Numbered from the stretch's first letter, positions 32,444-40,765 are shown. The stretch is DNA of 43,573 bases from an uncultured Clostridia bacterium (GCA_934463115.1 CAKSIN010000019.1:1-43573); one strand, 5' to 3'. Notes: generated by a model not told the origin, from the sequence alone. Program-made: numbers and translations.

Positions 32444-33310
32444 ATGTTAGTATCAGCAAAAGATATGCTTCAAAAGGCAAAAGCCGGAAAGTATGCAGTA
32501 GGGCAGTTTAACATCAACAACCTTGAGTGGACAAAGTCAATTCTTCTTACCGCTCAGGAACTTAAATCGCCCGTTATTCTCGGTGTGTCCGAGGGTGCAG
32601 GTAAATATATGTGCGGCTATAAGACTGTAGTGGGTATGGTTAAGGGCATGATTGATGAGCTCGGTATTACCGTTCCCGTTGCACTTCATCTTGACCACGG
32701 CAGCTATGAGCATGCGTTAAAGACAATCGAAGCAGGTTTTTCGTCGGTAATGTTTGACGGATCACACTATTCGATAGAAGAAAATATCGAAAAGACAAAG
32801 GAAATTATAAGAATCGCTCACGAAAAGGGAATCTCCGTTGAAGCTGAAGTCGGTTCTATCGGCGGCGAAGAGGACGGCGTTATCGGCGGCGGTGAGGTTG
32901 CCGATGTAAACGAGTGCAAGATGATTGCCGATCTCGGTGTTGATATGCTTGCCGCAGGTATAGGTAATATCCATGGAAAATACCCGGCAAACTGGACAGG
33001 ACTCAGATTTGACGTTCTGGAAAAAATCAGCGAAGCAACCAATCCCATGCCTCTCGTTCTTCATGGCGGTACAGGCATCCCGGCAGACATGATTAAAAAG
33101 GCTATATCGCTCGGAGTAAGCAAGATAAATGTTAATACCGAGTGTCAGCTTTCGTTTGCCGATGCTACAAGAAAGTACATTGAATCCGGCAAGGATCTTG
33201 AGGGTAAAGGATTTGATCCGAGAAAACTTCTTGCTCCCGGTGCAGAAGCTATTAAGGCTACCGTTAAAGAAAAAATGGAGCTGTTCGGTTCGGTCGGAAA
33301 AGCTGAATAA
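32444..33310 (+). CDS. fba: class II fructose-bisphosphate aldolase
   Basis: A 288-aa zinc enzyme that splits fructose-1,6-bisphosphate into dihydroxyacetone phosphate and glyceraldehyde-3-phosphate. Visible motifs are VALHLDHGSY (catalytic Asp and a zinc His), SIGGEEDG (glutamate loop), GIGNIHGKY (second zinc His), LVLHGGTGIP (third zinc His and phosphate site) and KINVNTE. Length and motif order fit the class IIA/IIB FbaA of Firmicutes; tagatose-bisphosphate aldolase is the usual alternative but less likely without a sugar operon. Monocistronic, between a consensus promoter and its own terminator. Confidence 0.95.
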   Translation: MLVSAKDMLQKAKAGKYAVGQFNINNLEWTKSILLTAQELKSPVILGVSEGAGKYMCGYKTVVGMVKGMIDELGITVPVALHLDHGSYEHALKTIEAGFSSVMFDGSHYSIEENIEKTKEIIRIAHEKGISVEAEVGSIGGEEDGVIGGGEVADVNECKMIADLGVDMLAAGIGNIHGKYPANWTGLRFDVLEKISEATNPMPLVLHGGTGIPADMIKKAISLGVSKINVNTECQLSFADATRKYIESGKDLEGKGFDPRKLLAPGAEAIKATVKEKMELFGSVGKAE

Positions 33311-33332
33311 TTTTTGTATTGTACAAAATATC

Positions 33333-33367
33333 AAATCGGTGCGGAGAATATCTCTGCACCGATTTTT
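33333..33367 (+). terminator. terminator of fba
   Basis: AAATCGGTGCGGAGA pairs with TCTCTGCACCGATTT (one mismatch) around a 4-5-nt loop and runs into TTTTT. Confidence 0.9.
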
Positions 33368-33439
33368 GAGTATTATTCACTGCCTTAGAATAGATTTTTG
33401 CATCCATATGCATTTTTCTATTATACCACTCCAATAAGA

Positions 33440-33473
33440 AAAAATCGACAGGCACTATATACCTGTCGATTTT
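33440..33473 (-). terminator. terminator of tRNA-Thr
   Basis: A perfect 12-13-bp stem (AAAAATCGACAGG with its complement at 33462-33474) starting at the tRNA 3' CCA. T runs occur on both strands, so it could also stop read-through from fba. Confidence 0.85.
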
Positions 33474-33549
33474 TGGAGCTGTTGAGCAGATTCGAACTGC
33501 CGACCTCTTCCTTACCAAGGAAGTGCTCTGCCTACTGAGCTACAACAGC
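33474..33549 (-). tRNA. tRNA-Thr (anticodon GGT)
   Basis: A 76-nt cloverleaf on the minus strand with encoded CCA. The acceptor stem is GCTGTTG/CAACAGC with U73. The D arm has AGCTCAGTAGGCAGAGC, the anticodon stem is CTTCC/GGAAG around TTGGTAA (anticodon GGT, reads ACC), the variable loop is of normal length, and the T arm contains GTTCGAATC. Its promoter and terminator are both visible, so it is a single-gene unit. Confidence 0.96.
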
Positions 33550-33568
33550 ATTTGCAACAACATCGACA

Positions 33569-33597
33569 ATTATAACACAAATTTTTTAATTTGTCTA
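33569..33597 (-). promoter_or_regulatory. promoter of tRNA-Thr
   Basis: On the minus strand TAGACA (33597-33592), a 17-nt spacer and TATAAT (33574-33569), ~20 nt before the mature tRNA 5' end. It is back-to-back with the folT promoter. Confidence 0.75.
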
Positions 33598-33635
33598 TAG
33601 TTTTTTCAAAATTTTACCGAAAAAATTTTGAACTA

Positions 33636-33665
33636 TTGACTTTGACGGTAAAAACGCTGTATAAT
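33636..33665 (+). promoter_or_regulatory. promoter of folT
   Basis: TTGACT (33636-33641), an 18-nt spacer and TATAAT (33660-33665). Transcription would begin just before the riboswitch aptamer at 33673. Confidence 0.8.
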
Positions 33666-33672
33666 GCTGATT

Positions 33673-33770
33673 ACAGAGCAGAAATCAAGCGTTAAGTGTC
33701 GGGAAATGGGAGTAGAGTTCCCGAACGAAAAGGAATTAATTTTCTTGCGGTTTGATTTTTCATCCGCTGT
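33673..33770 (+). ncRNA. THF (tetrahydrofolate) riboswitch aptamer
   Basis: Carries the signature words of the folT/THF aptamer in order: GCGTTAAGTGTCGGGAAATGGGAGT (split here only by normal loop variation), a middle GGGAA/TTCCC hairpin, GCGG and the terminal CATCCGCTGT. P1 can be closed by ACAG (33673-33676) with CTGT (33767-33770). Location between a promoter and a folate-type ECF transporter gene agrees with the known regulon. Ligand binding is expected to lower expression. Confidence 0.9.
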
Positions 33771-33816
33771 TACACCTAATTTTTTTCATCTGTAACAGCC
33801 CCAAAAAAGAAAGGGG
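33766..33816 (+). promoter_or_regulatory. riboswitch expression platform with SD-blocking hairpin
   Basis: GCTGTTACA (33766-33774), which includes the P1 3' strand, can instead pair with TGTAACAGC (33791-33799). Directly after it CCCC (33799-33802) can pair with GGGG (33813-33816), the Shine-Dalgarno core of folT. This fits translational control. How the two stems exchange with P1 is inferred. Confidence 0.6.
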
Positions 33817-33824
33817 ATTTTTTT

Positions 33825-34394
33825 ATGTTCAAAGGTATTAATTTCAAGAAAATTACGGTTTATCAGATTTGCATTCTGGCAATGCTTGTGGCACTTACGT
33901 CAATTTTGTCGTTTGTCTCCGGTTATCTGCGTATAGGGAACATCAGCAAATTTTCCATTAGTTTTGTGTCCGTGTACATTGCCGCTGCTGCGTTTGGCCC
34001 GTTTGCCGGCGGCTTAGTGGGTGCGCTTGCCGATATTGTGTCGTACTTTGTAAATCCGATTGGCGGGTACATTCCATGGTTTACACTTATTGAGTTTGTA
34101 AACGGTTTTGTGTTTGGGATGCTTTTTTACCGCACAGACACACGCCGTATGAATCTTTTTGAACTTGCTTTCCGCGCGGTTTTGTGTTCATTTACACAGC
34201 TGGCAATAAATATGTTTGGCAGAACGTATATCCTTGTGGTTCTCGGTTTTATGCCGCAAAGTTTTTGGAATGCATTTGCAATACGTCTGCCGGCAAGTGC
34301 GCTTATGGCAGCTATCAAAGTTCCTGCGCTTATAATGCTTGAGGGGGTTGTTCCGTCTCTTGTGGCTATGGCACGGGCGGCAGAAGGAAAATAA
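33825..34394 (+). CDS. folT: folate-type ECF transporter S component
   Basis: A 189-aa integral membrane substrate-binding subunit with about six helices. GYLRIGNISKFSISFVSVYIAAAAFGP and GALADIVSYFVNPIGGYIPWFTLIEFVNGF segments are typical of FolT (folate family S components), including the conserved aromatic and glycine pattern after helix 2. It works with the shared EcfA-A'-T energising module, encoded elsewhere. AAAGGGG lies 8 nt before the ATG and is part of the upstream THF riboswitch platform, so folate controls translation. Confidence 0.93.
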   Translation: MFKGINFKKITVYQICILAMLVALTSILSFVSGYLRIGNISKFSISFVSVYIAAAAFGPFAGGLVGALADIVSYFVNPIGGYIPWFTLIEFVNGFVFGMLFYRTDTRRMNLFELAFRAVLCSFTQLAINMFGRTYILVVLGFMPQSFWNAFAIRLPASALMAAIKVPALIMLEGVVPSLVAMARAAEGK

Positions 34395-34403
34395 ACAAAT
34401 AAT

Positions 34404-34444
34404 CGGAGCTGCGGCAAAATGGATATCATTTTGCCGCAGCTCCG
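34404..34444 (+). terminator. 18-bp palindromic terminator (family copy 2)
   Basis: CGGAGCTGCGGCAAAATG pairs with CATTTTGCCGCAGCTCCG around GATAT, between convergent folT and the Na/Pi symporter gene. The inner stem matches the hairpins at 26791 and 38594. The downstream T tract is weak, so it may act bidirectionally by structure. Confidence 0.8.
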
Positions 34445-34485
34445 CATTGTGTTTGCTTGTAACAGCTTTCGTTTGACGGCAGCTG

Positions 34486-36234
34486 TTACAGAGCGTATTT
34501 CTTTTTGTAATCGGCATACAAAACATCAAAATCGTTTTCACCGTCGGATTTAACATGGCTTAAATATTCGTGCGTTTCAAAACTGCCATGCGCAATTTCA
34601 AGCAGGCATACCGCTATGTTTGAGCAGTGATCTGCGATTCTTTCATAATTTGTGAGCAGGTCGGAGAGAACAAAGCCGAATTCCATTTTGCAGTTTCCCT
34701 CACGCAGACGCTGAATGTGGTTATCCTTTATTTTTCTTTTTAATCTGTCAATAACCTGTTCAAGAGGTTCAACCATTTTGGCAAGCTCCAGATTGTTTTC
34801 GGTCAGCGCACCGGTTGCAAGGTTAAGCACTTCACACGTGGCGGAAGATATTACATCTATGTCATGTTTAGCCTTGTCGGAGAATGTAATATCCTTATCG
34901 TGAATTTCATTTGCCACACCCACGATATTCACAGCGTGATCCGACATTCTTTCCACATCACCTATAACATGCAAAAGCTCGGTTACAATTTTGCTGTCGT
35001 TTTCCGACATTTCGTGTGACGCAAGTTTAATCAGATATGTGCTTATTTTGTCTTCGTATTTGTCAACTTCGTCCTCTGTACGAAGTATGCTTTCGCACAT
35101 TTTTTCGCTGTAATTGTTGAGCAGAGATGTTGCGTCTACTATCGACTGCTGAGACATTTTTGCCATCCTGCAAACCAGTTCACGACTTTTTTCTACAGCA
35201 AACGACGGCATGGACAGAAATCTGTCGTCCAGTGTCCCGAATATATCATTTTGGTCATCATCTGCCGAGCGAACCGTCTTAACAGATATTTTTTCGATAA
35301 ACGAGCAAAACGGCATAAGTACAACCGTAGAGAGGATGTTGAACATTGTGTGAACAACCGCTATTGTTACAATATCCACATTTGTGTCCATAAAGGCGAA
35401 GTTGAACACATAGTCGGCTGCATAAAACAGCGGCGCGACAACCGCAACACCGAGCATTTTAATATACAGGCACGCAATTCCCACACGTTTGGACTCTGAA
35501 TTTCCCGTAATTGCGGAAAGCAAAGGTGTTACAGTTGCACCGATATTCATTCCGAGGATAATCGGAATCGCAGTAGTGTATTTAATCGCTACCGTCAGAG
35601 AAAGCGCCTGAAGTATACCGACGGATGCCGAAGATGATTGAATAACAGCCGTGATAAGTGTTCCGATAAGTATTCCCATTACCGGATTTGAGAACATCAC
35701 GAGCATATCCGTAAAGCTCTTACTGCTGCGCAGACCGGAGGCGGCATCACTCATGGCATTCATTCCAAACATCAGTACGGCAAAACCAATAAGTATCGAG
35801 CCGATATCTTTCTTTTTTCCGCTGCCTGCCATTATCATTATAATACCTGCAACGGCAAGAATCGGTGTAAATGATGTCGGGTTAAAAATCCGTATCCAGA
35901 ACGATTCTCCGCTTATTCCGGAAAGACTCAGTATCCATGCGGTAATTGTGGTTCCGATATTCGCTCCCATTATAATGCTTATTGTTTGCGAGAGCTGCAT
36001 TATTCCGGAGTTTACAAATCCCACAAGCATAACTATTGTTGCCGATGATGACTGTATTACGGATGTTACAAACAGTCCGAGAAAAAAACCCTTTATTCTT
36101 GTGGAAGTAAGTTTTTCCAAAATAGATTCAAGTTTTCCGCCGGCAAGCTTTTTAAGTCCGTTGCCCATTACATCCATTCCGTACAAAAACAAAGCTAATC
36201 CGCCGAAAAGCGATAGTATGTCAAAAAAATCCAT
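34486..36234 (-). CDS. Na+/phosphate symporter with PhoU-like domain
   Basis: A 582-aa protein of the NptA/YjbB type. Two inverted PF02690 repeats carry the QSSSA hallmark (SVIQSSSATIVMLVGFV and AVIQSSSASVGILQALS), with eight to nine transmembrane helices in total. After ~residue 340 a cytoplasmic PhoU-like helical domain follows (HEMSENDSKIVTELLHVIGDVERMSDHA and a second DLLTNYERIADHCSNIA). It imports phosphate with sodium; the PhoU part probably regulates flux. GGAGG lies 7 nt before the ATG, and candidate Pho boxes lie upstream. Confidence 0.92.
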   Translation of the reverse strand: MDFFDILSLFGGLALFLYGMDVMGNGLKKLAGGKLESILEKLTSTRIKGFFLGLFVTSVIQSSSATIVMLVGFVNSGIMQLSQTISIIMGANIGTTITAWILSLSGISGESFWIRIFNPTSFTPILAVAGIIMIMAGSGKKKDIGSILIGFAVLMFGMNAMSDAASGLRSSKSFTDMLVMFSNPVMGILIGTLITAVIQSSSASVGILQALSLTVAIKYTTAIPIILGMNIGATVTPLLSAITGNSESKRVGIACLYIKMLGVAVVAPLFYAADYVFNFAFMDTNVDIVTIAVVHTMFNILSTVVLMPFCSFIEKISVKTVRSADDDQNDIFGTLDDRFLSMPSFAVEKSRELVCRMAKMSQQSIVDATSLLNNYSEKMCESILRTEDEVDKYEDKISTYLIKLASHEMSENDSKIVTELLHVIGDVERMSDHAVNIVGVANEIHDKDITFSDKAKHDIDVISSATCEVLNLATGALTENNLELAKMVEPLEQVIDRLKRKIKDNHIQRLREGNCKMEFGFVLSDLLTNYERIADHCSNIAVCLLEIAHGSFETHEYLSHVKSDGENDFDVLYADYKKKYAL

Positions 36235-36265
36235 TTCAAATCCTCCGTAAATTATTGCTGATTTT

Positions 36266-36341
36266 ATTATACGACACCTAATGTAAAATTCTCTATCTTT
36301 TTTATGTTAAATCTATGTAAAATTATTAAATCCTGTGTTAA
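36266..36341 (-). promoter_or_regulatory. promoter with Pho-box-like repeats
   Basis: On the minus strand a TATAAT (36271-36266) has no good -35. Instead TTWACA words occur at 36341-36336 (TTAACA), 36321-36316 (TTTACA), 36310-36305 (TTAACA) and 36287-36282 (TTTACA). Two are 11 bp apart, the period of PhoP boxes in Firmicutes. This fits phosphate-starvation activation of the symporter, but the remaining spacing is irregular. The rest of 36235-36515 shows no other clear site. Confidence 0.45.
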
Positions 36342-36515
36342 TGCGATTTGTGTATGATTATTAAAATATCAACCATTCAATACGTTTCGTTATTAAAAAT
36401 ACACAATAATTCAAGAAAAATTTTAGCAATTATTAAGCTGCCGTAAAAAAAGGATTTTGCGTACATCACATCGAAATTAGGAGTATAGAGAAAAAACGAG
36501 GAGGATTGGTCAGAG

Positions 36516-38567
36516 ATGATAAAAACGGAAGATGTGAGGAATATCTGCATGGTTTCACATTCAAACGCCGGAAAGACATCGTTGTGTGAAGCTATGCTGC
36601 ATAAGGCAGGTGTAACAGAGCGTATCGGAAATACCGAATCGGGAAACACGGTATCCGATTTTGATCCGGAAGAGATTAAAAGGCATATTTCCGTGAACAC
36701 CTCTGTTATTCCCGTACAATGGAATGATAAAAAGATTAATATCCTTGATACACCGGGCACGGCTGATTTTGTCGGTGAACAGATAGAGGCAGCTGATGTA
36801 TGCGGAAATGCGCTGATTGTGGTCAGCGGCAAGTCCGGAGTAAGCGCAGGTACCGAACGCGCATGGAAAATAGCCGACGGAAAGGCAAAAATAGTATTTG
36901 TAAACAAGCTCGATGACATAAAGGCAAACTATTCGACTGTTATTGAACAGCTCAATAACGTTTTCGGTAAATGTATTGCGCCGTTTACATTCCCGATAAA
37001 GGACGGAGACAAACTCAGCGGATTTGTGGATGTAATCAAAATGCGTGCAAAAATGTTTACCGGTGACAACGCTACATATGAAGATATTCCGGAGCACTAC
37101 ACGGATATTGCACAGAGAAGCCGCGATATACTTCTTGAAGCGGTTGCCGAGGTCAGCGAAGATCTTATGCAAAAATATTTTGACGGTGAAGAATTTACCG
37201 AGGAGGAAATACGCGGCGCACTGAAAATCGGTATCAAAGACGGTACTGTGGTACCGGTAATCTGCGGAAGTGTGACGGCAAAAATAGGTATAACGCACCT
37301 TTTAAACACCATTGCCGACTATATGTCTGCTCCGAACGATTTTGACAACGATTATGCGGAAAATCTAAATACAGGCGAAACAATAAAACTTGAATGTAAT
37401 GCCGATAAACCGGTTGTAATCCGAGTTTTCAAAACTGTTGTGGACAGCTTTGTGGGCAAGATGTCGTATTTCAAAGTTATATCGGGAACACTCAAGGCCG
37501 ATTCCGTGCTTGTGAACACCGAAAACGGAAAAGAAGAAAAGATTGGCAGATTGTTCTATATGTTCGGTAAAAAACAAATTGAAACGCCGTCGATAACGGC
37601 AGGTGATATAGGCGCAACGGCAAAGCTGGCATTTACCGAAACTTCGGATACGCTGTGTTCGCCGGAGATACGCGTAAAAATGCCAAAAATGCAATTTCCG
37701 CGGCCAGTTCTCTCAATGGCGATTGAACCGCGTGCAAAAGGAGACGAAGAAAAAATCAGCTCCGGTTTGTCAAAGCTCATGAGTGAGGATAAAACATTCA
37801 CACTTTGGCGTAATCACGAAACTCATCAGACAATAATTACCGGAATGGGAGAACAGCATCTCGCCGTTATATGCTCCAAGCTTGAGGGTAAATTCGGAGT
37901 CGGTGTCAATCTGACAGAACCGAAGGTTGCATACCGCGAGTCGATTACAGCCAAGGTAAAAGCAGAGGGCAAACACAAAAAACAGTCCGGCGGACATGGG
38001 CAGTACGGTCATGTTGTAATCGAATTTGAGCCCACAGACGGTGATGAACTTGTTTTTGAAGAAAAGGTTTTCGGCGGTGCTGTTCCGAAGAATTTTTTCC
38101 CGGCTGTTGAAAAGGGAATACGCGAATGTATGAAAAACGGTGTTCTTGCAGGATTTCCGGTAGTTGGACTCAAGGCAACGCTGCTTGATGGCTCGTATCA
38201 TTCGGTGGATTCATCCGAAATGGCATTTAAAATGGCTGCTTCAATTGCGTTCAAAGAGGGACTCCCTAAGGCACGTCCGATAATTCTCGAACCGGTTGGA
38301 AATGTAAAGGTTATTGTGCCGAACAGCTACACGGGTGATGTTGTCGGAGACTTGAACAAGCGACGCGCGCGTATTTTGGGAATGAATCCCACAGACGAAA
38401 AGAATACGGAGGTTGAGGCAGTTGTTCCGGCAGCGCAAATGCTTAAATATGCAACCGATCTGAGAGCAATTACAAACGGAAGAGGTTCATTTGTATTTGA
38501 TGAAACCGGGTACGAACCTGCTCCGGAGGCAGTTGCGGCTAAAATTATCGATTGCAGCGCACGCTGA
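36516..38567 (+). CDS. elongation factor G paralogue (EF-G2-like)
   Basis: A 683-aa translational GTPase. The P-loop is SHSNAGKTSL (Ser where Gly/Ala is usual), switch II is ILDTPGTADF, the base motif is VNKLDD. Domains II to V follow in canonical order, with GHGQYGHVVIEFEPTDG in domain IV and a C-terminal domain V. The DFDPEEIKRHIS segment marks the EF-G2/FusA2-type 'EF-G-like' group rather than the main EF-G or TetM. These paralogues are thought to act in special elongation, recycling or stress states; no exact role can be given. It is not in a str operon, which supports paralogue status. AGGAGG lies 11 nt upstream. Confidence 0.9.
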   Translation: MIKTEDVRNICMVSHSNAGKTSLCEAMLHKAGVTERIGNTESGNTVSDFDPEEIKRHISVNTSVIPVQWNDKKINILDTPGTADFVGEQIEAADVCGNALIVVSGKSGVSAGTERAWKIADGKAKIVFVNKLDDIKANYSTVIEQLNNVFGKCIAPFTFPIKDGDKLSGFVDVIKMRAKMFTGDNATYEDIPEHYTDIAQRSRDILLEAVAEVSEDLMQKYFDGEEFTEEEIRGALKIGIKDGTVVPVICGSVTAKIGITHLLNTIADYMSAPNDFDNDYAENLNTGETIKLECNADKPVVIRVFKTVVDSFVGKMSYFKVISGTLKADSVLVNTENGKEEKIGRLFYMFGKKQIETPSITAGDIGATAKLAFTETSDTLCSPEIRVKMPKMQFPRPVLSMAIEPRAKGDEEKISSGLSKLMSEDKTFTLWRNHETHQTIITGMGEQHLAVICSKLEGKFGVGVNLTEPKVAYRESITAKVKAEGKHKKQSGGHGQYGHVVIEFEPTDGDELVFEEKVFGGAVPKNFFPAVEKGIRECMKNGVLAGFPVVGLKATLLDGSYHSVDSSEMAFKMAASIAFKEGLPKARPIILEPVGNVKVIVPNSYTGDVVGDLNKRRARILGMNPTDEKNTEVEAVVPAAQMLKYATDLRAITNGRGSFVFDETGYEPAPEAVAAKIIDCSAR

Positions 38568-38593
38568 TGCGGCGATCACATATATGTTCTAAA

Positions 38594-38632
38594 GGAAATG
38601 CGGCAAAATGAAATTCACTTTGCTGCATTTCC
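38594..38632 (+). terminator. 19-bp palindromic terminator (family copy 3)
   Basis: GGAAATGCGGCAAAATGAA pairs with TTCACTTTGCTGCATTTCC (two mismatches) around a single A, followed by TTATTGACCTTTTTTATT. It lies between convergent genes, with the same inner stem as 26791 and 34404. Confidence 0.88.
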
Positions 38633-38645
38633 TTATTGACCTTTT

Positions 38646-39623
38646 TTATTTTTGCGGAGGCGGAATCGCTCCGGTAAGTTTGTGCGGAATATAAAGTTCC
38701 TCAAGATAACCGATATCATCATCACTCAGGCTAAATTCAAGAGCTCCAGCGGCATCGGTGAGATACTTTTCTTTTGTTGCTCCGATTATCGGTGCGGTTA
38801 CTCCTTTGGCAAACTGCCATGCAAGGGTAATTTGCGTCATTGTTTTGCCGTATTTTTCGGACAGTTCATGCACTCTTTCAACTATTTTTTTGTCTTCGGC
38901 TTCTGTTTTGTCATATTTCCCGGCAGCCATATAATCTGTTTTGCTTCTTTTTGTTTCGGCATGCCACTCTGGGCGGCACAACCGACCGGCTGCAAGCGGA
39001 CTGTACGGTGTGATTGCAACATTCATCTGTTTGCATATCGGAATCATCTCCCGTTCGTCCTCGCGGTAAAGCAAATTATAGTGATTTTGCATTGAAACAA
39101 ACGGAGTCAGGTTATTTTCCTTTGCAAAAATCTGCATGTTGTGGAATTGGTATCCATACATAGCCGATGCGCCTATAGCGCGTACCTTTCCGCATTTAAC
39201 AAGTGAGTGAAGTGCCTGCATTGTTTCTTCTATAGGCGTTGAATAATCGAATCGGTGTATGATATACAGGTCAAGGTAGTCTGTTCCAAGACGCGACAGT
39301 GTGCCGTTTATTTCGCGGAAAATAGCGTCTTTTGACAGGTGTCCCTCATTAAAATACACCTTTGAGGCAATTATAACTTTATCACGTTGTGCAAGGTTTT
39401 TGAGCGCTTTCCCCAAATATTCTTCACTTGTCCCGTGGGAATATGTGTTCGCTGTATCAAAGAAATTGATTCCGAGATCAAGTGCGTGCCCGACAACCTT
39501 TTCTGTTTCCTCGCTGCTTAGCGTCCATTCTTGAAAATCGGCAGACGGTTTCCCGAAACTCATGCAGCCTACACATAGTTTTGATACTTCAATTTGTGAA
39601 TTTCCAAGCTTTGTGTATTGCAT
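38646..39623 (-). CDS. aldo/keto reductase
   Basis: A 325-aa NADPH-dependent oxidoreductase of the AKR superfamily (YajO/YccK-like branch). The catalytic tetrad is visible: D and Y in FFDTANTYSHGTSEE, K in VIIASKV and H in YIIHRFD. NADPH-binding residues lie near SPLAAGRL and GATKEKYL. TIM-barrel length is complete. The inner ATG (39623) is chosen because GAGGG precedes it by 5 nt; the ATG four codons upstream has none. Substrate unknown. Nothing in the neighbourhood suggests one. Confidence 0.93.
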   Translation of the reverse strand: MQYTKLGNSQIEVSKLCVGCMSFGKPSADFQEWTLSSEETEKVVGHALDLGINFFDTANTYSHGTSEEYLGKALKNLAQRDKVIIASKVYFNEGHLSKDAIFREINGTLSRLGTDYLDLYIIHRFDYSTPIEETMQALHSLVKCGKVRAIGASAMYGYQFHNMQIFAKENNLTPFVSMQNHYNLLYREDEREMIPICKQMNVAITPYSPLAAGRLCRPEWHAETKRSKTDYMAAGKYDKTEAEDKKIVERVHELSEKYGKTMTQITLAWQFAKGVTAPIIGATKEKYLTDAAGALEFSLSDDDIGYLEELYIPHKLTGAIPPPQK

Positions 39624-39802
39624 AATATCCCTCATTTTTTTTGTTTTTCAAATATATTATATATTTTATTATGCCGTACGTCAATCAGAAAAATAACTCT
39701 GAATGTGTAAATTTTTACGCTCAAATATTTTGTTGTCATCTTTGCAGATTCATCCAAAAGTCGGCTGATTCATCATTTTTTGCCGCAAAAGCGGGATTTG
39801 AT

Positions 39803-39830
39803 TTGCATAATGTCGGATGTATGGTAGAAT
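39803..39830 (+). promoter_or_regulatory. promoter of the recombinase gene
   Basis: TTGCAT (39803-39808), a 16-nt spacer and TAGAAT (39825-39830), 23 nt before the start codon. The rest of 39636-39802 shows nothing firm. Confidence 0.55.
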
Positions 39831-39853
39831 ATATAACTGAAAGGTTGTGATAA

Positions 39854-40702
39854 ATGATGAACAAACGAATTATAACAAACAAGCTCATATGTGAATTTAA
39901 ACTGTATTTGTATGAGCAGGAACGCAGCAAAAATACAATAGAAAAGTATTTGCGCGACGTACGGTGCTTTGCAAAAAATGCAGGTCGGACACAGCTGAAT
40001 AAACAGGCTATTCTTGAATACAAGCAATATTTGTGCAAAAGATATTTACCACGCAGTGTAAATTCAATTTTATCATCAATGAATACATTTTTTGAGTTTG
40101 CCGGTTGGCATGAATTAAAGGTTAAGACATTAAAAATTCAGCGGCAGATATTTTCGGACAGGAAAAGCGAGCTTACAAAATCTGAATACGAACAGCTTTT
40201 GCAGGCGGCAAAAAGCAGAAAAAATGAACGGCTGTTTTATTTAATGCAAACAGTGGCAGGCACCGGCGTGCGCGTCTCGGAAATCAGGTGCATAACGGTA
40301 GAAGCAGTAAAAACGGGCGTTGCCGTCATAGATTGCAAAGGAAAAATAAGACAGGTGCTTTTGCCGGGCAAACTGTGCCGAATGCTTAAGAAGTATATTG
40401 ATTCAAACAATATCAAATCCGGTGCGGTGTTTATTTCAAAAAACGGCAGGCCACTGGACAGAACAAATATATGGAGGATGATGAAGAACCTATGCAAGGC
40501 AGCCGGCGTATCCGAAAAAAAGGTATTTCCGCATAATTTTCGGCATTTGTTTGCAAGGACATATTACAGCCTTCAAAAAGACATTGTACGTCTGGCGGAC
40601 ATTCTCGGACATTCAAATATTAACACAACTCGGATATATACTGCCGAGACGGGTGACATACACAGAAAACAACTTGAGCAGCTCGGACTTTTGACATGTT
40701 AA
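39854..40702 (+). CDS. tyrosine recombinase next to an inverted-repeat switch
   Basis: A 282-aa XerC-like integrase. The N-terminal SAM-like core-binding domain (about 10-90, YLYEQERSKNTIEKYLRDV) is followed by a catalytic domain. Active residues are R in GTGVRVSEI (~139), K in DCKGKIRQVLLP, H and R in PHNFRHLFA (~227-230), H in LGHSNINTTR and Y in RIYTAE (~262). All are present. No excisionase, phage or conjugation gene is nearby. The gene ends two bases before the first of three dyad-symmetric sites at 40704-41047, and the capsule operon begins beyond them. This layout matches recombinases that invert a local promoter, not mobile-element integrases. Confidence 0.92.
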   Translation: MMNKRIITNKLICEFKLYLYEQERSKNTIEKYLRDVRCFAKNAGRTQLNKQAILEYKQYLCKRYLPRSVNSILSSMNTFFEFAGWHELKVKTLKIQRQIFSDRKSELTKSEYEQLLQAAKSRKNERLFYLMQTVAGTGVRVSEIRCITVEAVKTGVAVIDCKGKIRQVLLPGKLCRMLKKYIDSNNIKSGAVFISKNGRPLDRTNIWRMMKNLCKAAGVSEKKVFPHNFRHLFARTYYSLQKDIVRLADILGHSNINTTRIYTAETGDIHRKQLEQLGLLTC

Positions 40703-40703
40703 A

Positions 40704-40723
40704 AACGTAATTCTCATTACGTT
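40704..40723 (+). repeat. recombination-site-like dyad, site 1
   Basis: AACGTAAT-TCTC-ATTACGTT: perfect 8-bp arms with an asymmetric TCTC centre, followed by GTATTAACAAAA as in site 3. Both arms carry G/C where sites 2 and 3 have A/T, so the arms changed together. Confidence 0.75.
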
Positions 40724-40743
40724 GTATTAACAAAATTCATGGA

Positions 40744-40765
40744 ACACATAATTCTCATTATGTTG
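40744..40765 (+). repeat. inverted repeat left arm, site 2
   Basis: ACACATAAT-TCTC-ATTATGTTG. The 20 bp at 40746-40765 are an exact reverse complement of 41026-41045 in site 3. Confidence 0.85.

Noticed and set aside
26791..38632. Interpretation of the shared terminator core as a DNA-uptake sequence
   Set aside because: Other GCGGCAAA occurrences in the window are explained by Ala-Lys codons, and single-copy enrichment is not seen in this window.
39641..39850. 69-codon plus-strand frame before the recombinase gene
   Set aside because: No ribosome-binding site; it overlaps the recombinase promoter and has atypical composition.
39854..40702. Recombinase as integrase of a prophage or conjugative element
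   Set aside because: No phage, relaxase, excisionase or tRNA attachment site is nearby; short inverted sites flank a promoter instead.
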